Origin: Paenibacillus sp. JZ16
GTDB lineage: Bacteria; Bacillota; Bacilli; Paenibacillales; Paenibacillaceae
DNA length: 64,000 nt
Assembly: GCF_015326965.1 (NCBI RefSeq)
Contig: NZ_CP017659.1
Coordinates: forward strand, 3,100,001-3,164,000
Direction of reading: 5' to 3'
Shown: piece after piece, positions 9,021-17,822 of the stretch
Layout: the number at the start of each line of letters is the position of its first letter
Position numbering within the stretch: the stretch's first letter is position 1
The notes under the pieces: model-generated
The model's input: only the letters and a program-made list of their open reading frames with translations
Told to the model about the DNA's origin: nothing
Database searches by the model: none
Position numbers and translations under genes: made by a program

Positions 9021-9204
9021 GAAACTCTTTACTCTTGTTATTCACGTTTTTAAACAAGTTGTTCACCAAGGCGGTAATTTGATCTTTAAATATCAGCGCG
9101 ATAATCAAAATAACGACAAGGATCAGAATCATCTCAAGTGTTCCAATCCCTTTCTCATCCTTCCAAAAAGCTTTCATACCGCTCTTTACCATGGACAACA
9201 TCAT
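9013..9204 (-). CDS. flp: Flp1-type major pilin
   Basis: This is a 63-residue type IVb pilin subunit. After a short basic leader (MMLSMVKSGMKAFWKDEKG) comes GIGTLEMILILVVILIIALIF, the glycine/glutamate processing site and hydrophobic assembly helix expected of Flp1 pilins. A short polar tail follows (NNLFKNVNNKSKEFLE). TadV is predicted to cleave before the helix. Its position between tadC and the TadE-like genes matches compact Firmicute tad operons. Confidence 0.9.
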   Translation of the reverse strand: MMLSMVKSGMKAFWKDEKGIGTLEMILILVVILIIALIFKDQITALVNNLFKNVNNKSKEFLE

Positions 9205-9224
9205 AACGAATACACCGATCCCTT

Positions 9225-10097
9225 CTACATGTTCATCATCATAAATGCAGGCGCTCCGAGCAAAACAATCACGATCATGAATATGACCACCATTGGCAGC
9301 ACCAGCTTTGAGGAGGCCTGCTCCCCCCTTGTTCTTCCGATGGCCTTACGCTTCTCCCAGAGAACTCGGGACAAATCGCGCAGTGCCAATACAAAGTCAT
9401 TCCCGCCGCGTCGAAAATTAAGCAAAACAGTTGTTGTGAATATCGATACTTCCTGAACGCCACAACGTTTATTGAACTGCTCGAAGGCTTGCTGAAACGG
9501 ATGGCCGCCTTCCCATTCAAGCACCATTCGCTTCAGCTCGACATACAGAGGGTGGTTCAAATCCTTATTCCGCTCTACACAATGAATGACCGCCCGCTGC
9601 ACCGTCTCGCCGGCGCCAACAAGTAACACAATTTTGTTTAGGAGCTCCGGCAGCTCCATAACGATATCCTGCTCGCGCAACATTACCTTTTTGTGGAGAT
9701 CCTTTGCCATAGCAACAGGCAGCAACACCCCCAATCCCAATCCAGCCAGAAGTCCGGTGACATCTCCCGACAACAATGACCATATACAGCCACCAATCAA
9801 AATGAGCCATGTATAAGCAAGAGCCTCGGTCATAAACAACAACGTCATTTCTGCGCTGTGCCGCAAGCCATGGATCTTCTGGACGGAGCCCTGCATCCGA
9901 TAGAACACGATCGGAAAACGCATCGGAATCTTTCCCTGCTCCAGCAGGAACAACAGAGGCGGTGTTAACCGTTGCAGCCTGAGACCTTCCATGGGCACTT
10001 TACTGAGACGATGGTATCGTTCACCGCACATATGATTCAGCACCACCCAACCACCCACAAGCAGAACCACCAGCGTGCCCGCTACCCATGTCAACAT
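9225..10097 (-). CDS. tadC: Tad inner-membrane platform protein TadC
   Basis: This 290-residue type II secretion F-domain protein has an N-terminal helix (WVAGTLVVLLVGGWVVL), paired helices near residues 90-130 and one at the C-terminus (LVLPMVVIFMIVIVLLG). The cytoplasmic GSPF loop is visible (ELPELLNKIVLLVGAGETVQRAV ... FNKRCGVQEVSIF). With TadB it forms the membrane platform that the TadA ATPase drives. The ATG follows AAGGAGGTGAGG, 15 nt after tadB. Confidence 0.9.
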   Translation of the reverse strand: MLTWVAGTLVVLLVGGWVVLNHMCGERYHRLSKVPMEGLRLQRLTPPLLFLLEQGKIPMRFPIVFYRMQGSVQKIHGLRHSAEMTLLFMTEALAYTWLILIGGCIWSLLSGDVTGLLAGLGLGVLLPVAMAKDLHKKVMLREQDIVMELPELLNKIVLLVGAGETVQRAVIHCVERNKDLNHPLYVELKRMVLEWEGGHPFQQAFEQFNKRCGVQEVSIFTTTVLLNFRRGGNDFVLALRDLSRVLWEKRKAIGRTRGEQASSKLVLPMVVIFMIVIVLLGAPAFMMMNM

Positions 10098-10112
10098 GGC
10101 CGCCTCACCTCC

Positions 10113-10970
10113 TTACACCTTGATATTCATCATTTTGCTGATCCACAGGAAGCAGCCTCCTAGAGCGGCCAGCGCAAAAGTAGAGATCATAATCCCCGGT
10201 CCGCTGTACATCGTCTCCATATAATCGGGAGACGTCAGGTTCATGAACAGCAGCAGCAGGAACGGCGCAGCCAGCAGTGCCTTGGATTCGAACCGCTTCT
10301 GGGCGATCATCACGGATATCTCCTGCTGAATATCCAGCTTTTCTCCGATGACTGAAGAAGTTCTCCGCACGACTTCAACCAGATCGCCGCCTGTTCGTTT
10401 GCAAGTCGAGAAGACATCGGCAAAATTGTCCATATCCTCCATCCCCGCTCTTCGGGCAAAATCCTGCAAAGCCACTTCAATAGGCTCGCCGTACTCCATC
10501 CGAGACACGATGACTTTGAGCTCAAAGATCAGATCGCTGGTGCCTCCGGGATCCAGCAGCAGCAAATCCTGTACCGCGTCCCTGAACCCATTCTCTACGG
10601 AGCGGCCAGCGGACAATGACGAGGACAAGGAATACAAAGCTTGTTTGAAGTGAAGATTCAGTGTCTTGCGCCTGCGTTCCAGCATAAACCGTCTCCAAAA
10701 TTTAGGGGTCGTCAGACCTGCCGTTCCAAGCAGCAGCGACAAAATCAGATTGTGATAAAACAGATAACCGATGGAGAAAAACATAAGACCGCCAAGGATA
10801 ATGCATCCCATTCTCTGTCTCATCGAGAGATGATAGACGCCGTAATCCGGAAGAGTGTTGGTTCGAGCTGGAGCAGCTTGCTCACGCTTTCCAGCTCCAT
10901 TCCTCTTCATGATCACCCGCTCACCTTGACCCTCTTCCGGAGTCAAGACTGAACCTTCATATCGCTTCAC
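10113..10970 (-). CDS. tadB: Tad inner-membrane platform protein TadB
   Basis: The 285-residue protein has a cytoplasmic N-terminus, paired helices near residues 60-95 (MGCIILGGLMFFSIGYLFYH ... LLLGTAGL), a GSPF loop (LYSLSSSLSAGRSVENGFRDA ... FADVFSTCKRTGGDLVEVVRR) and C-terminal helices. The GTG at 10970 is chosen over an upstream in-frame start because GGAGGTGA sits just before it and it overlaps the tadA stop as GTGA, the usual sign of coupled translation. Confidence 0.9.
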   Translation of the reverse strand: MKRYEGSVLTPEEGQGERVIMKRNGAGKREQAAPARTNTLPDYGVYHLSMRQRMGCIILGGLMFFSIGYLFYHNLILSLLLGTAGLTTPKFWRRFMLERRRKTLNLHFKQALYSLSSSLSAGRSVENGFRDAVQDLLLLDPGGTSDLIFELKVIVSRMEYGEPIEVALQDFARRAGMEDMDNFADVFSTCKRTGGDLVEVVRRTSSVIGEKLDIQQEISVMIAQKRFESKALLAAPFLLLLFMNLTSPDYMETMYSGPGIMISTFALAALGGCFLWISKMMNIKV

Positions 10971-12217
10971 GATGTCACCTCCAACATCTTCTGCAGCGGC
11001 CAAGTCGCAATCCCAGCCATATGAAGCTTGTCCGACGATTGAAGCGGGTTCCCGCATGGCTCAAGAGACCCAATCACCCGGCCGCCTGACTCGCCCGTCT
11101 CGCGGAATCGGTACAGTGGATTCAGCAGCACCTCGCCGCCTCTCATTCCGATCACTTCACTAATCTCGGTTACGCGACGCGATCGATCCCTAAGCCGGGA
11201 TAAATGAACGAAAATATCGATCGCCGAGCTTATCTGCTGACGGACTACACTGATCGGAAGATCCGCGCCGCTCAGCACCATCGTTTCCAAACGGCTGATC
11301 ATGTCTTGTGTGCTGTTAGCGTGCCCCGTCGACAGACTTCCGTCATGCCCGGTATTCATCGCCTGCAGCATATCCAGCGCCTCGCTTCCCCGCACCTCGC
11401 CCACCACGATCCGGTTGGGGCGCATCCGCAGCGAGGATCGGATCAGATCGCGTATCGCGATCTCCCCCCGGCCTTCCGTGTTGGCATTCCGGGTCTCCAG
11501 CGACACGAGGTTCGGGACCGTCACGATCTTCAGCTCCGCCGAATCCTCAATCGTGATGACACGTTCATCAGGCGGAATATACTGCGATAATGCATTCAGG
11601 AAAGTCGTCTTCCCTGAACCTGTCCCTCCGCCTATAAAAATGTTGTATTTCCCCTTAACCAATATCCGAAGCTGTTCCGCCGCCTCCTCTGTCAGGGCGC
11701 CCCTTCGTACCAGGTCATCCATCGTCATCGGCGATTCCGGAAACTTACGGATCGTCATGGTCGGTCCTTTCAGCGCTATGGGAGGAAGCACGATATTTAC
11801 CCGCGAGCCATCCTTCAATCGGGCGTCAACGATGGGGGTGGATTCGTTCACCACCCGGTTTACCGTACCGACAATGCTCTGGATGATATCCTCCAGGCGG
11901 CTCTGCGATTCGAATTGGAGCGGCAGCTTCTTCACCTCCCCATCCTGCTCAATGAATATATCCTGGTGGCTGTTAATCATAATTTCCGTAATTCGGGGAT
12001 TATCCACTAATGGTTGAAGCACATCCAACCCGCGAAAAGAGTCAAATACCCTGCGCACCAGCCGCCGCTTCTCAGCGGCTGTCAGCTCCATGAGCTCGCG
12101 TCTTCTCCACACCATTTCCTCGATACGGGCCATCAATTCCGAATTGTTAATGCTCGCACTCAAATCAAGCTCGGAACGAACCTGGTCACGAACTGACTTG
12201 AACGGATCCTCCATCAT
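10967..12217 (-). CDS. tadA: Tad pilus assembly ATPase TadA/CpaF
   Basis: This is a secretion ATPase of the VirB11/PilT class (416 residues from the ATG at 12217) that powers Flp extension. An N-terminal helical domain with VVNESTPIVDARLKDGSRVN and MTIRKF is followed by Walker A GGGTGSGKTTFLNAL, the Asp box (VITIEDSAELK), Walker B region RIVVGEVRGSEALDML and the His box NTGHDGSLSTGHAN. The start is ambiguous among GTG 12220, ATG 12217 and ATG 12214; all overlap or abut the tadZ stop. The hexamer is expected on the cytoplasmic face with TadB and TadC. Confidence 0.95.
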   Translation of the reverse strand: MMEDPFKSVRDQVRSELDLSASINNSELMARIEEMVWRRRELMELTAAEKRRLVRRVFDSFRGLDVLQPLVDNPRITEIMINSHQDIFIEQDGEVKKLPLQFESQSRLEDIIQSIVGTVNRVVNESTPIVDARLKDGSRVNIVLPPIALKGPTMTIRKFPESPMTMDDLVRRGALTEEAAEQLRILVKGKYNIFIGGGTGSGKTTFLNALSQYIPPDERVITIEDSAELKIVTVPNLVSLETRNANTEGRGEIAIRDLIRSSLRMRPNRIVVGEVRGSEALDMLQAMNTGHDGSLSTGHANSTQDMISRLETMVLSGADLPISVVRQQISSAIDIFVHLSRLRDRSRRVTEISEVIGMRGGEVLLNPLYRFRETGESGGRVIGSLEPCGNPLQSSDKLHMAGIATWPLQKMLEVTS

Positions 12218-13371
12218 CACTGCCCACCACCCGCTTGCACCGCCATGATACCCGAGCCCTCCAGCAGCTGCTGGCAGAGCTTCAATACCTCTCTCTGATA
12301 GATCGGTGAGGACAACAGCAACTCTTCCCGATGGAGCTGTTTCCATGAAGGAATATAAGGCAGTACGCTACCTATGCTTATATCCTTGCGGGGGAATCCG
12401 TTAACAAGTTGTCCTGTGTACCGATTGACAATGAATCGGCTCCGCTTCTTCAGGCTTCCGAAAAGCGCGGGATCCTCGAGCTCCAATTGATCCATCCACA
12501 CACCGCTCTTATACATACTCATAAGATCATCCAATAAAACCCAGATTAGCACTCCGGCCTGTTCAAGAACCGCCTGCATTCGTTCTTCCATGTATCCCTC
12601 GGTATCCACGACAATGACATCATATTGATTGCACGATACGAGGGAAGCCAGCAGCAAAGCCGTGTCCTCCATGGTCATCTCCGTGATTTCCTTCACGTTG
12701 AAGCTGGGCTCAAAGGAATCGCACTTCAGGCCATGATGTCTGATGATATAAGGGGTTACTGACAAATCGGTCCCCGAAGCCGTTTCTTGTGAGGCCTTAA
12801 TGTCGTACAACAATCTTGAAAAGCTCCCCTCCATACCCACCGAACCGGAAGGAAATAATGCACTGCTGTTCACCGTCTCCAAATTGAGATAGAACACCTT
12901 TAATCCCAGCACGCCCAGCTGCTTCGCCATGTTCATGGCTATCGTTGACTTCCCGCTCCCGCTCAAGGGAGATACAATGCCAATCACCGAGGTTGTTCCG
13001 ACATTCAATTTCTCCAGCGCTCCACCGCTTCGCTTACAGTGGGTGATGATGACTTCCATCAGCTGAGGCAGCGGTTGATACTTGAATGTACTGCTGCCGC
13101 CCTCTACGAGAGAAGAAGATGAATGACCTTCACTTAGAAGCAGCCACGGAACCGAAGTCTCCCCCCGGCTAAGCCAGCTCTCCAGCATTTCCGTATCCCC
13201 CACGACCAGATTGGGTACTTCTCCCACTTCCATATAATGTAGAAATGAATCGATGCGGGTAAATGCGGTCACCTGAAGAGCCGATCCGTAAGAACTTCCA
13301 TGCAAATAACTCAGCAGCGGTTCAACATACCGGGAATCCTGCACTGCCAGCACAAGTCGGGCCGGTATCAT
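12217..13371 (-). CDS. tadZ: TadZ/CpaE-like localisation ATPase
   Basis: This 384-residue protein of the MinD/ParA superfamily places tad machinery in the cell. The N-terminal receiver-like domain (MIPARLVLAVQDSRYVEPLL) leads into IGIVSPLSGSGKSTIAMNMA, a deviant Walker A, with Walker B VIVVDTEGY further on. Conservation is lower than in TadA, as is usual for this family. ATG 13371 follows AGAGAGGGATT; an upstream in-frame GTG is less well placed. It is the first gene of the operon, preceded by a terminator-like leader hairpin. Confidence 0.85.
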   Translation of the reverse strand: MIPARLVLAVQDSRYVEPLLSYLHGSSYGSALQVTAFTRIDSFLHYMEVGEVPNLVVGDTEMLESWLSRGETSVPWLLLSEGHSSSSLVEGGSSTFKYQPLPQLMEVIITHCKRSGGALEKLNVGTTSVIGIVSPLSGSGKSTIAMNMAKQLGVLGLKVFYLNLETVNSSALFPSGSVGMEGSFSRLLYDIKASQETASGTDLSVTPYIIRHHGLKCDSFEPSFNVKEITEMTMEDTALLLASLVSCNQYDVIVVDTEGYMEERMQAVLEQAGVLIWVLLDDLMSMYKSGVWMDQLELEDPALFGSLKKRSRFIVNRYTGQLVNGFPRKDISIGSVLPYIPSWKQLHREELLLSSPIYQREVLKLCQQLLEGSGIMAVQAGGGQ

Positions 13372-13402
13372 AAATCCAATCCCTCTCTTCTGTAACAACG
13401 CC

Positions 13403-13450
13403 AAAAAAGCACCGTCCAAGGCCGCAATATGCGGTCCATGAACGGTGCTT
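13403..13450 (-). terminator. Terminator hairpin in the tad operon leader
   Basis: Read on the minus strand, AAGCACCGT pairs with ACGGTGCTT around an inner CCGCA/TGCGG hairpin and is followed at once by six T. It lies about 30 nt upstream of the tadZ start with no gene before it on that strand. It therefore acts either as an attenuator of the tad operon or as the end of a short RNA starting in the 13460-13560 region. Confidence 0.7.
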
Positions 13451-13681
13451 CCGTTGTCTGTTATAATTTGACATTAGAATATCACAGTTGCAGCAGAACG
13501 GCAAGATATTATTTTGATATACAGATAGCCCTTAATCACTATTGTCAAAACAAGGATATATGTCCTACTATATAGGCTTAGAACGAATGTTCTCTATATA
13601 AGAACTACTTATATAGAACCAACATTACATAAACTCCTAAACCATCTGAACCAAACTTCCAAGCCAGGAGCGTGACAACAA

Positions 13682-14551
13682 GTGAACAAACGAATGTTAA
13701 CCGCTATGCTAACCGCCTTGCTGCTATTATCAGGCTGCAGCCAGCCGCTGATGTCCCCGGCGACATCAAACGAAGGAACCGCAACAAGCGTTAAATCCGA
13801 AGCCAAGACAAACAACACCAGTACAACGAATTCCAAACAAACGACCTATCCAACCGATGATCTGAATCTTCCGCGGGTAGCCGTTGAACTGGTCAAAGCC
13901 GTTGACGGTGACACCATCAGCGTGATGTTCGAAGGGAAGAAGGAGAATGTCCGGATGCTCCTGATCGATACCCCCGAGACGAGTCATCCGAAGCTGGGCG
14001 TACAGCCATTCGGGCCCGAGGCCAAGGCTTTTACGAAGGAACTGGTGGAACAAGCCGACCTTCTTGAATTGGAATTTGATATCGGTCCGAACCGCGATAA
14101 ATACTCCAGGCTGCTTGCGTATGTATATGCCGACGGAAAAATGGTCCAGGAATCGCTGCTTGAAGAAGGACTCGCCCGCGTGGCCTATATCTATCCGCCC
14201 AACACCCGCTATGTGGACAAATTTGATGATTTGCAGCGGATCAGCCGGGACCAGGCGCTCGGGATATGGAGCGTAGAGAACTATGCCCAGGAAGACGGCT
14301 TCCATCCGGAGGAGCAGGACAACACAAACAACAAGAACAACGGCAGCCGTAATAACACAGCGGCAATCCAAGCTCCGAAAGAGAACAGCCAAGAGTCCAA
14401 GCAAGGCTGCGACATCAAGGGCAACATCAACTCGAAGGGCGAGAAAATCTACCATACTCCCGAATCCCCATACTATGAGCGCACGAAGCAGGAGCAGTGG
14501 TTCTGCAGCGAGGCAGAAGCCGTCCAGGCCGGTTTCCGGGCCCCGAAGTAA
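13682..14551 (+). CDS. Thermonuclease-family lipoprotein
   Basis: This is a predicted membrane-tethered extracellular nuclease of 289 residues. The lipobox is LLSGC at residues 16-20. A serine/threonine/asparagine-rich linker precedes the staphylococcal-nuclease fold at about 60-195. There, VDGDTISV, RMLLIDTPE and RDKYSRLLAYVY carry the expected catalytic Asp, Arg, Glu and Arg positions. After another Asn-rich linker, the last 50 residues form a small module (KGNINSKGEKIYH ... WFCSEAEAVQAGFR) common at the end of such nucleases. The GTG start follows CCAGGAGCG. It is divergent from the tad operon. Confidence 0.9.
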   Translation: MNKRMLTAMLTALLLLSGCSQPLMSPATSNEGTATSVKSEAKTNNTSTTNSKQTTYPTDDLNLPRVAVELVKAVDGDTISVMFEGKKENVRMLLIDTPETSHPKLGVQPFGPEAKAFTKELVEQADLLELEFDIGPNRDKYSRLLAYVYADGKMVQESLLEEGLARVAYIYPPNTRYVDKFDDLQRISRDQALGIWSVENYAQEDGFHPEEQDNTNNKNNGSRNNTAAIQAPKENSQESKQGCDIKGNINSKGEKIYHTPESPYYERTKQEQWFCSEAEAVQAGFRAPK

Positions 14552-14628
14552 ACCATCTGTTATATGAAATGAACCCTCAAGTTCATCTTATATAAATTTT
14601 AGCCTTAATTGAAAAGGAGCCACCAGCC

Positions 14629-16041
14629 ATGGGGAACAAGAAACCTCCAGCAGCCAAACCAAATGAAAGTCAATCATCTAATCCAAACCCTGCCGCATGG
14701 TACAAAACCGTGTGGAGATGGCATTTCTATGCCGGCATCATTTTTGCGCCCTTTCTGATCATCCTGGCGATCACCGGCTCCGTTTACTTATTTAAGCCTC
14801 AGATTGAACAAGCGCTATATCGGGACTACTACACGGTAACCCCTCAGGTTGAACGGGTAACGCCCAGCAAGCTGGTCGGACAAGTTAAAGCGCTCTACCC
14901 TGACGCTACGATCACGAAATACCGCCCCGGCGAGTCGGATTCCCGCTCTACGGAGATCAGTTTGACCTCAGAAGGCGAATCCATGACCGTCTTCATGGAC
15001 CCTTATACGGGAGAAAAGATTGGCGAGCTGAAAGACAAAGACCGCATCATGGACAAAATCGAGGAGTTCCACGGCGAGCTGATGGTCGGGACCGTGGGGG
15101 ACCGGATCGTGGAGCTTGCCGCCTGCTGGGCGATCGTGCTCATCCTTACCGGCGTGTATTTGTGGTTTCCAAAAAATAAAAACAAAAGCAAAAACAAAGG
15201 AAGCCTCGCGGGCATCCTGTATCCGCGTCTGGGCAAGGGCAAGCAGATTCTCCGCAGGGACCTGCACGCCGTTCCCGCCTTCTGGATCGCGGCAGGCATG
15301 CTGTTTCTCATCATGACCGGCTTGCCCTGGTCAGGCCTGTGGGGCAGCAATTTTCAAACGGTGGCAACCAATACCGGTGCCGGCTATCCGCCTTCCATCT
15401 GGTCAGGCAGTGCGCCATCCTCCCATGTGGTTCAGACGAAGGAAGTCGCAGAGGTCCCTTGGGCGGCCGAAAATCTGGAGGTACCTAACTCCACCATCTC
15501 CGACTTTACGCCGCTTCCAATCGAAGATGTCATGTACGTAGCCCGAAGCGAGGGGATCCATCCAAGCTACACCATCAGCATTCCGCAGCAAGCGGACGGG
15601 GTGTACACGTTGTCGGCCTATCCGCCGAAAGCCCAAGACGAGGCTACCATGCATATCGACCAGTACAGCGGCGCGGTGTTGGCGGATTATCGCTATGATC
15701 ATTATGGAGTCGTTGGCAAAGCCGTTGCCCTGGGCATTACACTGCATAAAGGAACACAGTTCGGTATCGTTAACCAAATCTTCAGTTTGCTTATATGCAT
15801 AGGCATCATTTTCATTGCGGTGAGCGGTCTGTACTTGTGGTGGAAGCGAAAACCGGAGCATGGACTGGGGGCACCAAAAGCACCCGAGGTTAAAGCCAAG
15901 AACATGAGGGTATTCCTTCTGCTGCTCATCGCTTTGGGGATCCTGTTCCCGCTTGTGGGCTTGTCGCTCATCATCGTGTGGATCATCGATTATGTCATCG
16001 TTCGGAGGGTACCGGCGATCAAGACATTTCTGAATGCCTGA
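14629..16041 (+). CDS. PepSY-associated membrane protein
   Basis: This 470-residue protein belongs to the PepSY-TM family of envelope proteins linked to metal or redox handling. The first helix follows WRWHFYAGIIFAPFLIILAITG (about residues 28-50), a hallmark of the family. Extracytoplasmic PepSY-like segments lie at about 75-140 and 290-370. Further helices lie near 165-185, 220-245, 385-410 and 430-460. AAAAGGAG lies upstream of the ATG. It is 40 nt before a YtkA-like lipoprotein gene, a pairing that suggests a joint envelope role; the substrate is unknown. Confidence 0.85.
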   Translation: MGNKKPPAAKPNESQSSNPNPAAWYKTVWRWHFYAGIIFAPFLIILAITGSVYLFKPQIEQALYRDYYTVTPQVERVTPSKLVGQVKALYPDATITKYRPGESDSRSTEISLTSEGESMTVFMDPYTGEKIGELKDKDRIMDKIEEFHGELMVGTVGDRIVELAACWAIVLILTGVYLWFPKNKNKSKNKGSLAGILYPRLGKGKQILRRDLHAVPAFWIAAGMLFLIMTGLPWSGLWGSNFQTVATNTGAGYPPSIWSGSAPSSHVVQTKEVAEVPWAAENLEVPNSTISDFTPLPIEDVMYVARSEGIHPSYTISIPQQADGVYTLSAYPPKAQDEATMHIDQYSGAVLADYRYDHYGVVGKAVALGITLHKGTQFGIVNQIFSLLICIGIIFIAVSGLYLWWKRKPEHGLGAPKAPEVKAKNMRVFLLLLIALGILFPLVGLSLIIVWIIDYVIVRRVPAIKTFLNA

Positions 16042-16081
16042 TTCGGTCTTTACTCTAACTACAATAAGGGGTGGCGGTTTC

Positions 16082-16558
16082 ATGATCATGAAAAGCCGTT
16101 TTATATTATGCGCATTGCTATCGTTCCTGCTGCTGAGCGCTTGTTCGGCCAGTCCCGAAGCAGTCAACCGGTATGAAAAAGAAATCCCGCTGATCGCCGA
16201 GGTAAACATACCGGAGACGTTATCCGTTCATCAACCGGAGACCATTGAGATCATTCTCACCCAGGATGGCCAAAGAGTACCTGGTGCGGATTTTGTCCAC
16301 TACGAACTGTGGAGCCATGACGGCTCCCTGCGGGATCCCATGACGGATGCGGTAGAGGTCGGTGATGGCGTGTATACGGTAACCAGAACCTTCGATAAAG
16401 AGGGGCTATATTTCATCAAGCTGCACAGCGGCAACAACGGTTCCATCATCATCCCCCAGAAACCGTTCGCCGTCGGCAAACTGTCCGAGGCCGAGCTTGC
16501 CTACCTGCAAGCGGGGACCCCGACATTTCAAGAGGGTACGGCAGATCATCATCATTAA
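16082..16558 (+). CDS. YtkA/FixH-like lipoprotein
   Basis: The 158-residue lipoprotein carries the lipobox LLSAC near residue 20. The mature part matches the YtkA-like beta-sandwich seen in Bacilli (ETIEIILTQDGQRVPGADFVHYELWSHDG). It ends in a short histidine tail (DHHH), which may bind metal. ATG 16082 follows GGGGTGG and is preferred to an upstream start that would add 16 residues before the signal peptide. It follows the PepSY gene closely and is probably co-transcribed. Confidence 0.8.
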   Translation: MIMKSRFILCALLSFLLLSACSASPEAVNRYEKEIPLIAEVNIPETLSVHQPETIEIILTQDGQRVPGADFVHYELWSHDGSLRDPMTDAVEVGDGVYTVTRTFDKEGLYFIKLHSGNNGSIIIPQKPFAVGKLSEAELAYLQAGTPTFQEGTADHHH

Positions 16559-16569
16559 AGCAAGCTGGA

Positions 16570-16995
16570 TTAGGACAAAAACCGGCGCCGAATCTCCGGC
16601 GTCGGAACCATGCATTCCGTCGATTGTCCGAACCACCGATAGCGGTTCTTTGCCACCCAGCGGTACACCAGATTCCGTAAAAAAGGGGGAATCAGGATCA
16701 AAATATACGACAGCGGCCAAGGAAAGCGAAGACGCCGTGCAATCCGCAGAGCTCCCGTCGACCTTGTGTAATACCTCCCCTGTTCAATCAGCACCATCGT
16801 TTCCGTAGTATCTCCACGAAGCCCTCCCTGCCTCAACAGCTCCTGCCCAATCTCGGATTGCAGCGAAGCGAAGCGAAAGGCACCAGCAGGATCTCTCTTG
16901 ATAATGAACTGCGTCAGACCCTGGCACAAATGGCACACACCATCAATCAGCACAATCGCATAGTCCTCATGATTATCGGTTGCACGATCCTTCAT
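16570..16995 (-). CDS. DCC family thiol-disulfide oxidoreductase-like protein (DUF393)
   Basis: This 141-residue protein has the family hallmark DGVCHLC near residue 18 and the conserved later part (FRFASLQSEIGQELL ... RIARRLRFPWPLSYILILIPPFLRNLVYRWVAKNRYRWFG). The two cysteines form the CxxC-like site presumed to be redox active. It is convergent with the YtkA-like gene, with stops only 12 nt apart. The physiological partner is unknown. Confidence 0.85.
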   Translation of the reverse strand: MKDRATDNHEDYAIVLIDGVCHLCQGLTQFIIKRDPAGAFRFASLQSEIGQELLRQGGLRGDTTETMVLIEQGRYYTRSTGALRIARRLRFPWPLSYILILIPPFLRNLVYRWVAKNRYRWFGQSTECMVPTPEIRRRFLS

Positions 16996-17024
16996 ATATT
17001 TCCTGGCTCCCTTCAGGCCTAAAA

Positions 17025-17054
17025 CAAGAAAAAACGCAGGAGCCCTCTCCTACG
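17025..17054 (-). terminator. Terminator for the small cysteine-motif gene
   Basis: On the minus strand GCGTAGGAG and CTCCTGC pair around a four-base loop, then comes a T6 run. It lies 27 nt after the stop of the small gene upstream. Confidence 0.8.
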
Positions 17055-17080
17055 CTTGATCAAGTACGCTTATTGGTTTA

Positions 17081-17356
17081 TTACTCAGCAGCTTTGTTCA
17101 GCCACTCGCCGTCTTTCATCTGCTGGTCGAATTCGTTCGAGAATTTCTCCATGCATTTGCATATGAAATCCTTACGACAAACCGGGCAAGGTACTTTCCC
17201 AAGTCGGCTAAGCGCAGTCAGTTTCCATTCCGGGAAGCGGTTATAGAATACGCGAATATCCGTTCCGTCAGCCGTGTGGATAATGAATTCGTAAAGCCCT
17301 TCTTTTTCATTGCTTCCAGCTGTGGTCACATTTGCAATCTGCGGTCTGTATGGCAT
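17081..17356 (-). CDS. Small protein with clustered cysteines, function unknown
   Basis: A 91-residue protein I do not recognise. The first half looks beta-rich (YEFIIHTADGTDIRVFYNRFPEW). The second half has CPVCRKDFICKC, a cluster of four cysteines that could bind zinc, followed by an acidic helix. The start is taken at the ATG at 17356, where GGGTGA is well spaced; in-frame GTG and ATG codons lie 6-9 nt upstream. It has its own terminator. Neighbouring genes give no strong clue. Confidence 0.6.
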   Translation of the reverse strand: MPYRPQIANVTTAGSNEKEGLYEFIIHTADGTDIRVFYNRFPEWKLTALSRLGKVPCPVCRKDFICKCMEKFSNEFDQQMKDGEWLNKAAE

Positions 17357-17445
17357 GTTCATCACCCGTTTATTTTATTTAAATTCCCTATGACTGGTTT
17401 GTACTTTCTGGTACTTAGTCATATTAAAGAATTTTAGGGGTGATG

Positions 17446-17688
17446 TCAACCGAAGAACACATCCAGGATCGAGCCAAGCTGCCCCCTCTTTTTACCTTCT
17501 AATATATCCGGGTTGAACACTTCCACATATCCGCAGTTCGTACAGGAAACAAATAGGAAATGATTGTGCTGAATATCAAACATCTTGCTCAGCCCGGCCC
17601 CTGACATCGAGACCTCTTTCGTCTGGCAGTGATTCCCTCCGCATTTGCTGCATACAAACCGTTCCTCTATCATTTGTTCAATACTCAT
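17446..17688 (-). CDS. Small zinc-ribbon protein
   Basis: An 80-residue protein starting MSIEQMIEERF, with two CxxC knuckles about 36 residues apart (CSKCGGNHC and CTNCGY). It belongs to the small zinc-ribbon type often annotated as nucleic-acid-binding. ATG 17688 follows AAGGGGCG. A longer in-frame reading extends upstream but lacks a ribosome site. The role is not known. Confidence 0.7.
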   Translation of the reverse strand: MSIEQMIEERFVCSKCGGNHCQTKEVSMSGAGLSKMFDIQHNHFLFVSCTNCGYVEVFNPDILEGKKRGQLGSILDVFFG

Positions 17689-17773
17689 CTTAAGCGCCCC
17701 TTTCCAATTCATAGCTTTAACTGAAATACGGAGTATCATGTAAAAAGTTTCATATTCCGCATCGTAAGCCGAC

Positions 17774-17809
17774 AAAAAAGGATGGCCCTCCATTTCAGAG
17801 GACCATCCG
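17774..17809 (-). terminator. Terminator of ohr
   Basis: On minus, GGATGGTCCTC and GAGGGCCATCC pair around a short loop and are followed by T6. It lies 14 nt downstream of the ohr stop. Confidence 0.85.
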
Positions 17810-17822
17810 AATTCCTTTATGG

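Noticed and set aside
11301..12017. Long open frame antisense to tadA (238 codons)
   Set aside because: It is a shadow of the tadA reading frame, with low-complexity Ser/Arg composition, no family motif and no ribosome site.
13372..13560. c-di-GMP riboswitch in the tad leader
   Set aside because: The expected conserved blocks of the c-di-GMP-I aptamer were looked for on the minus strand and not found. Only the terminator hairpin is clear.
16034..16081. Longer N-terminus for the YtkA-like lipoprotein
   Set aside because: The extra 16 residues overlap the PepSY gene end and would push the signal peptide inward; the ATG at 16082 has a good ribosome site.
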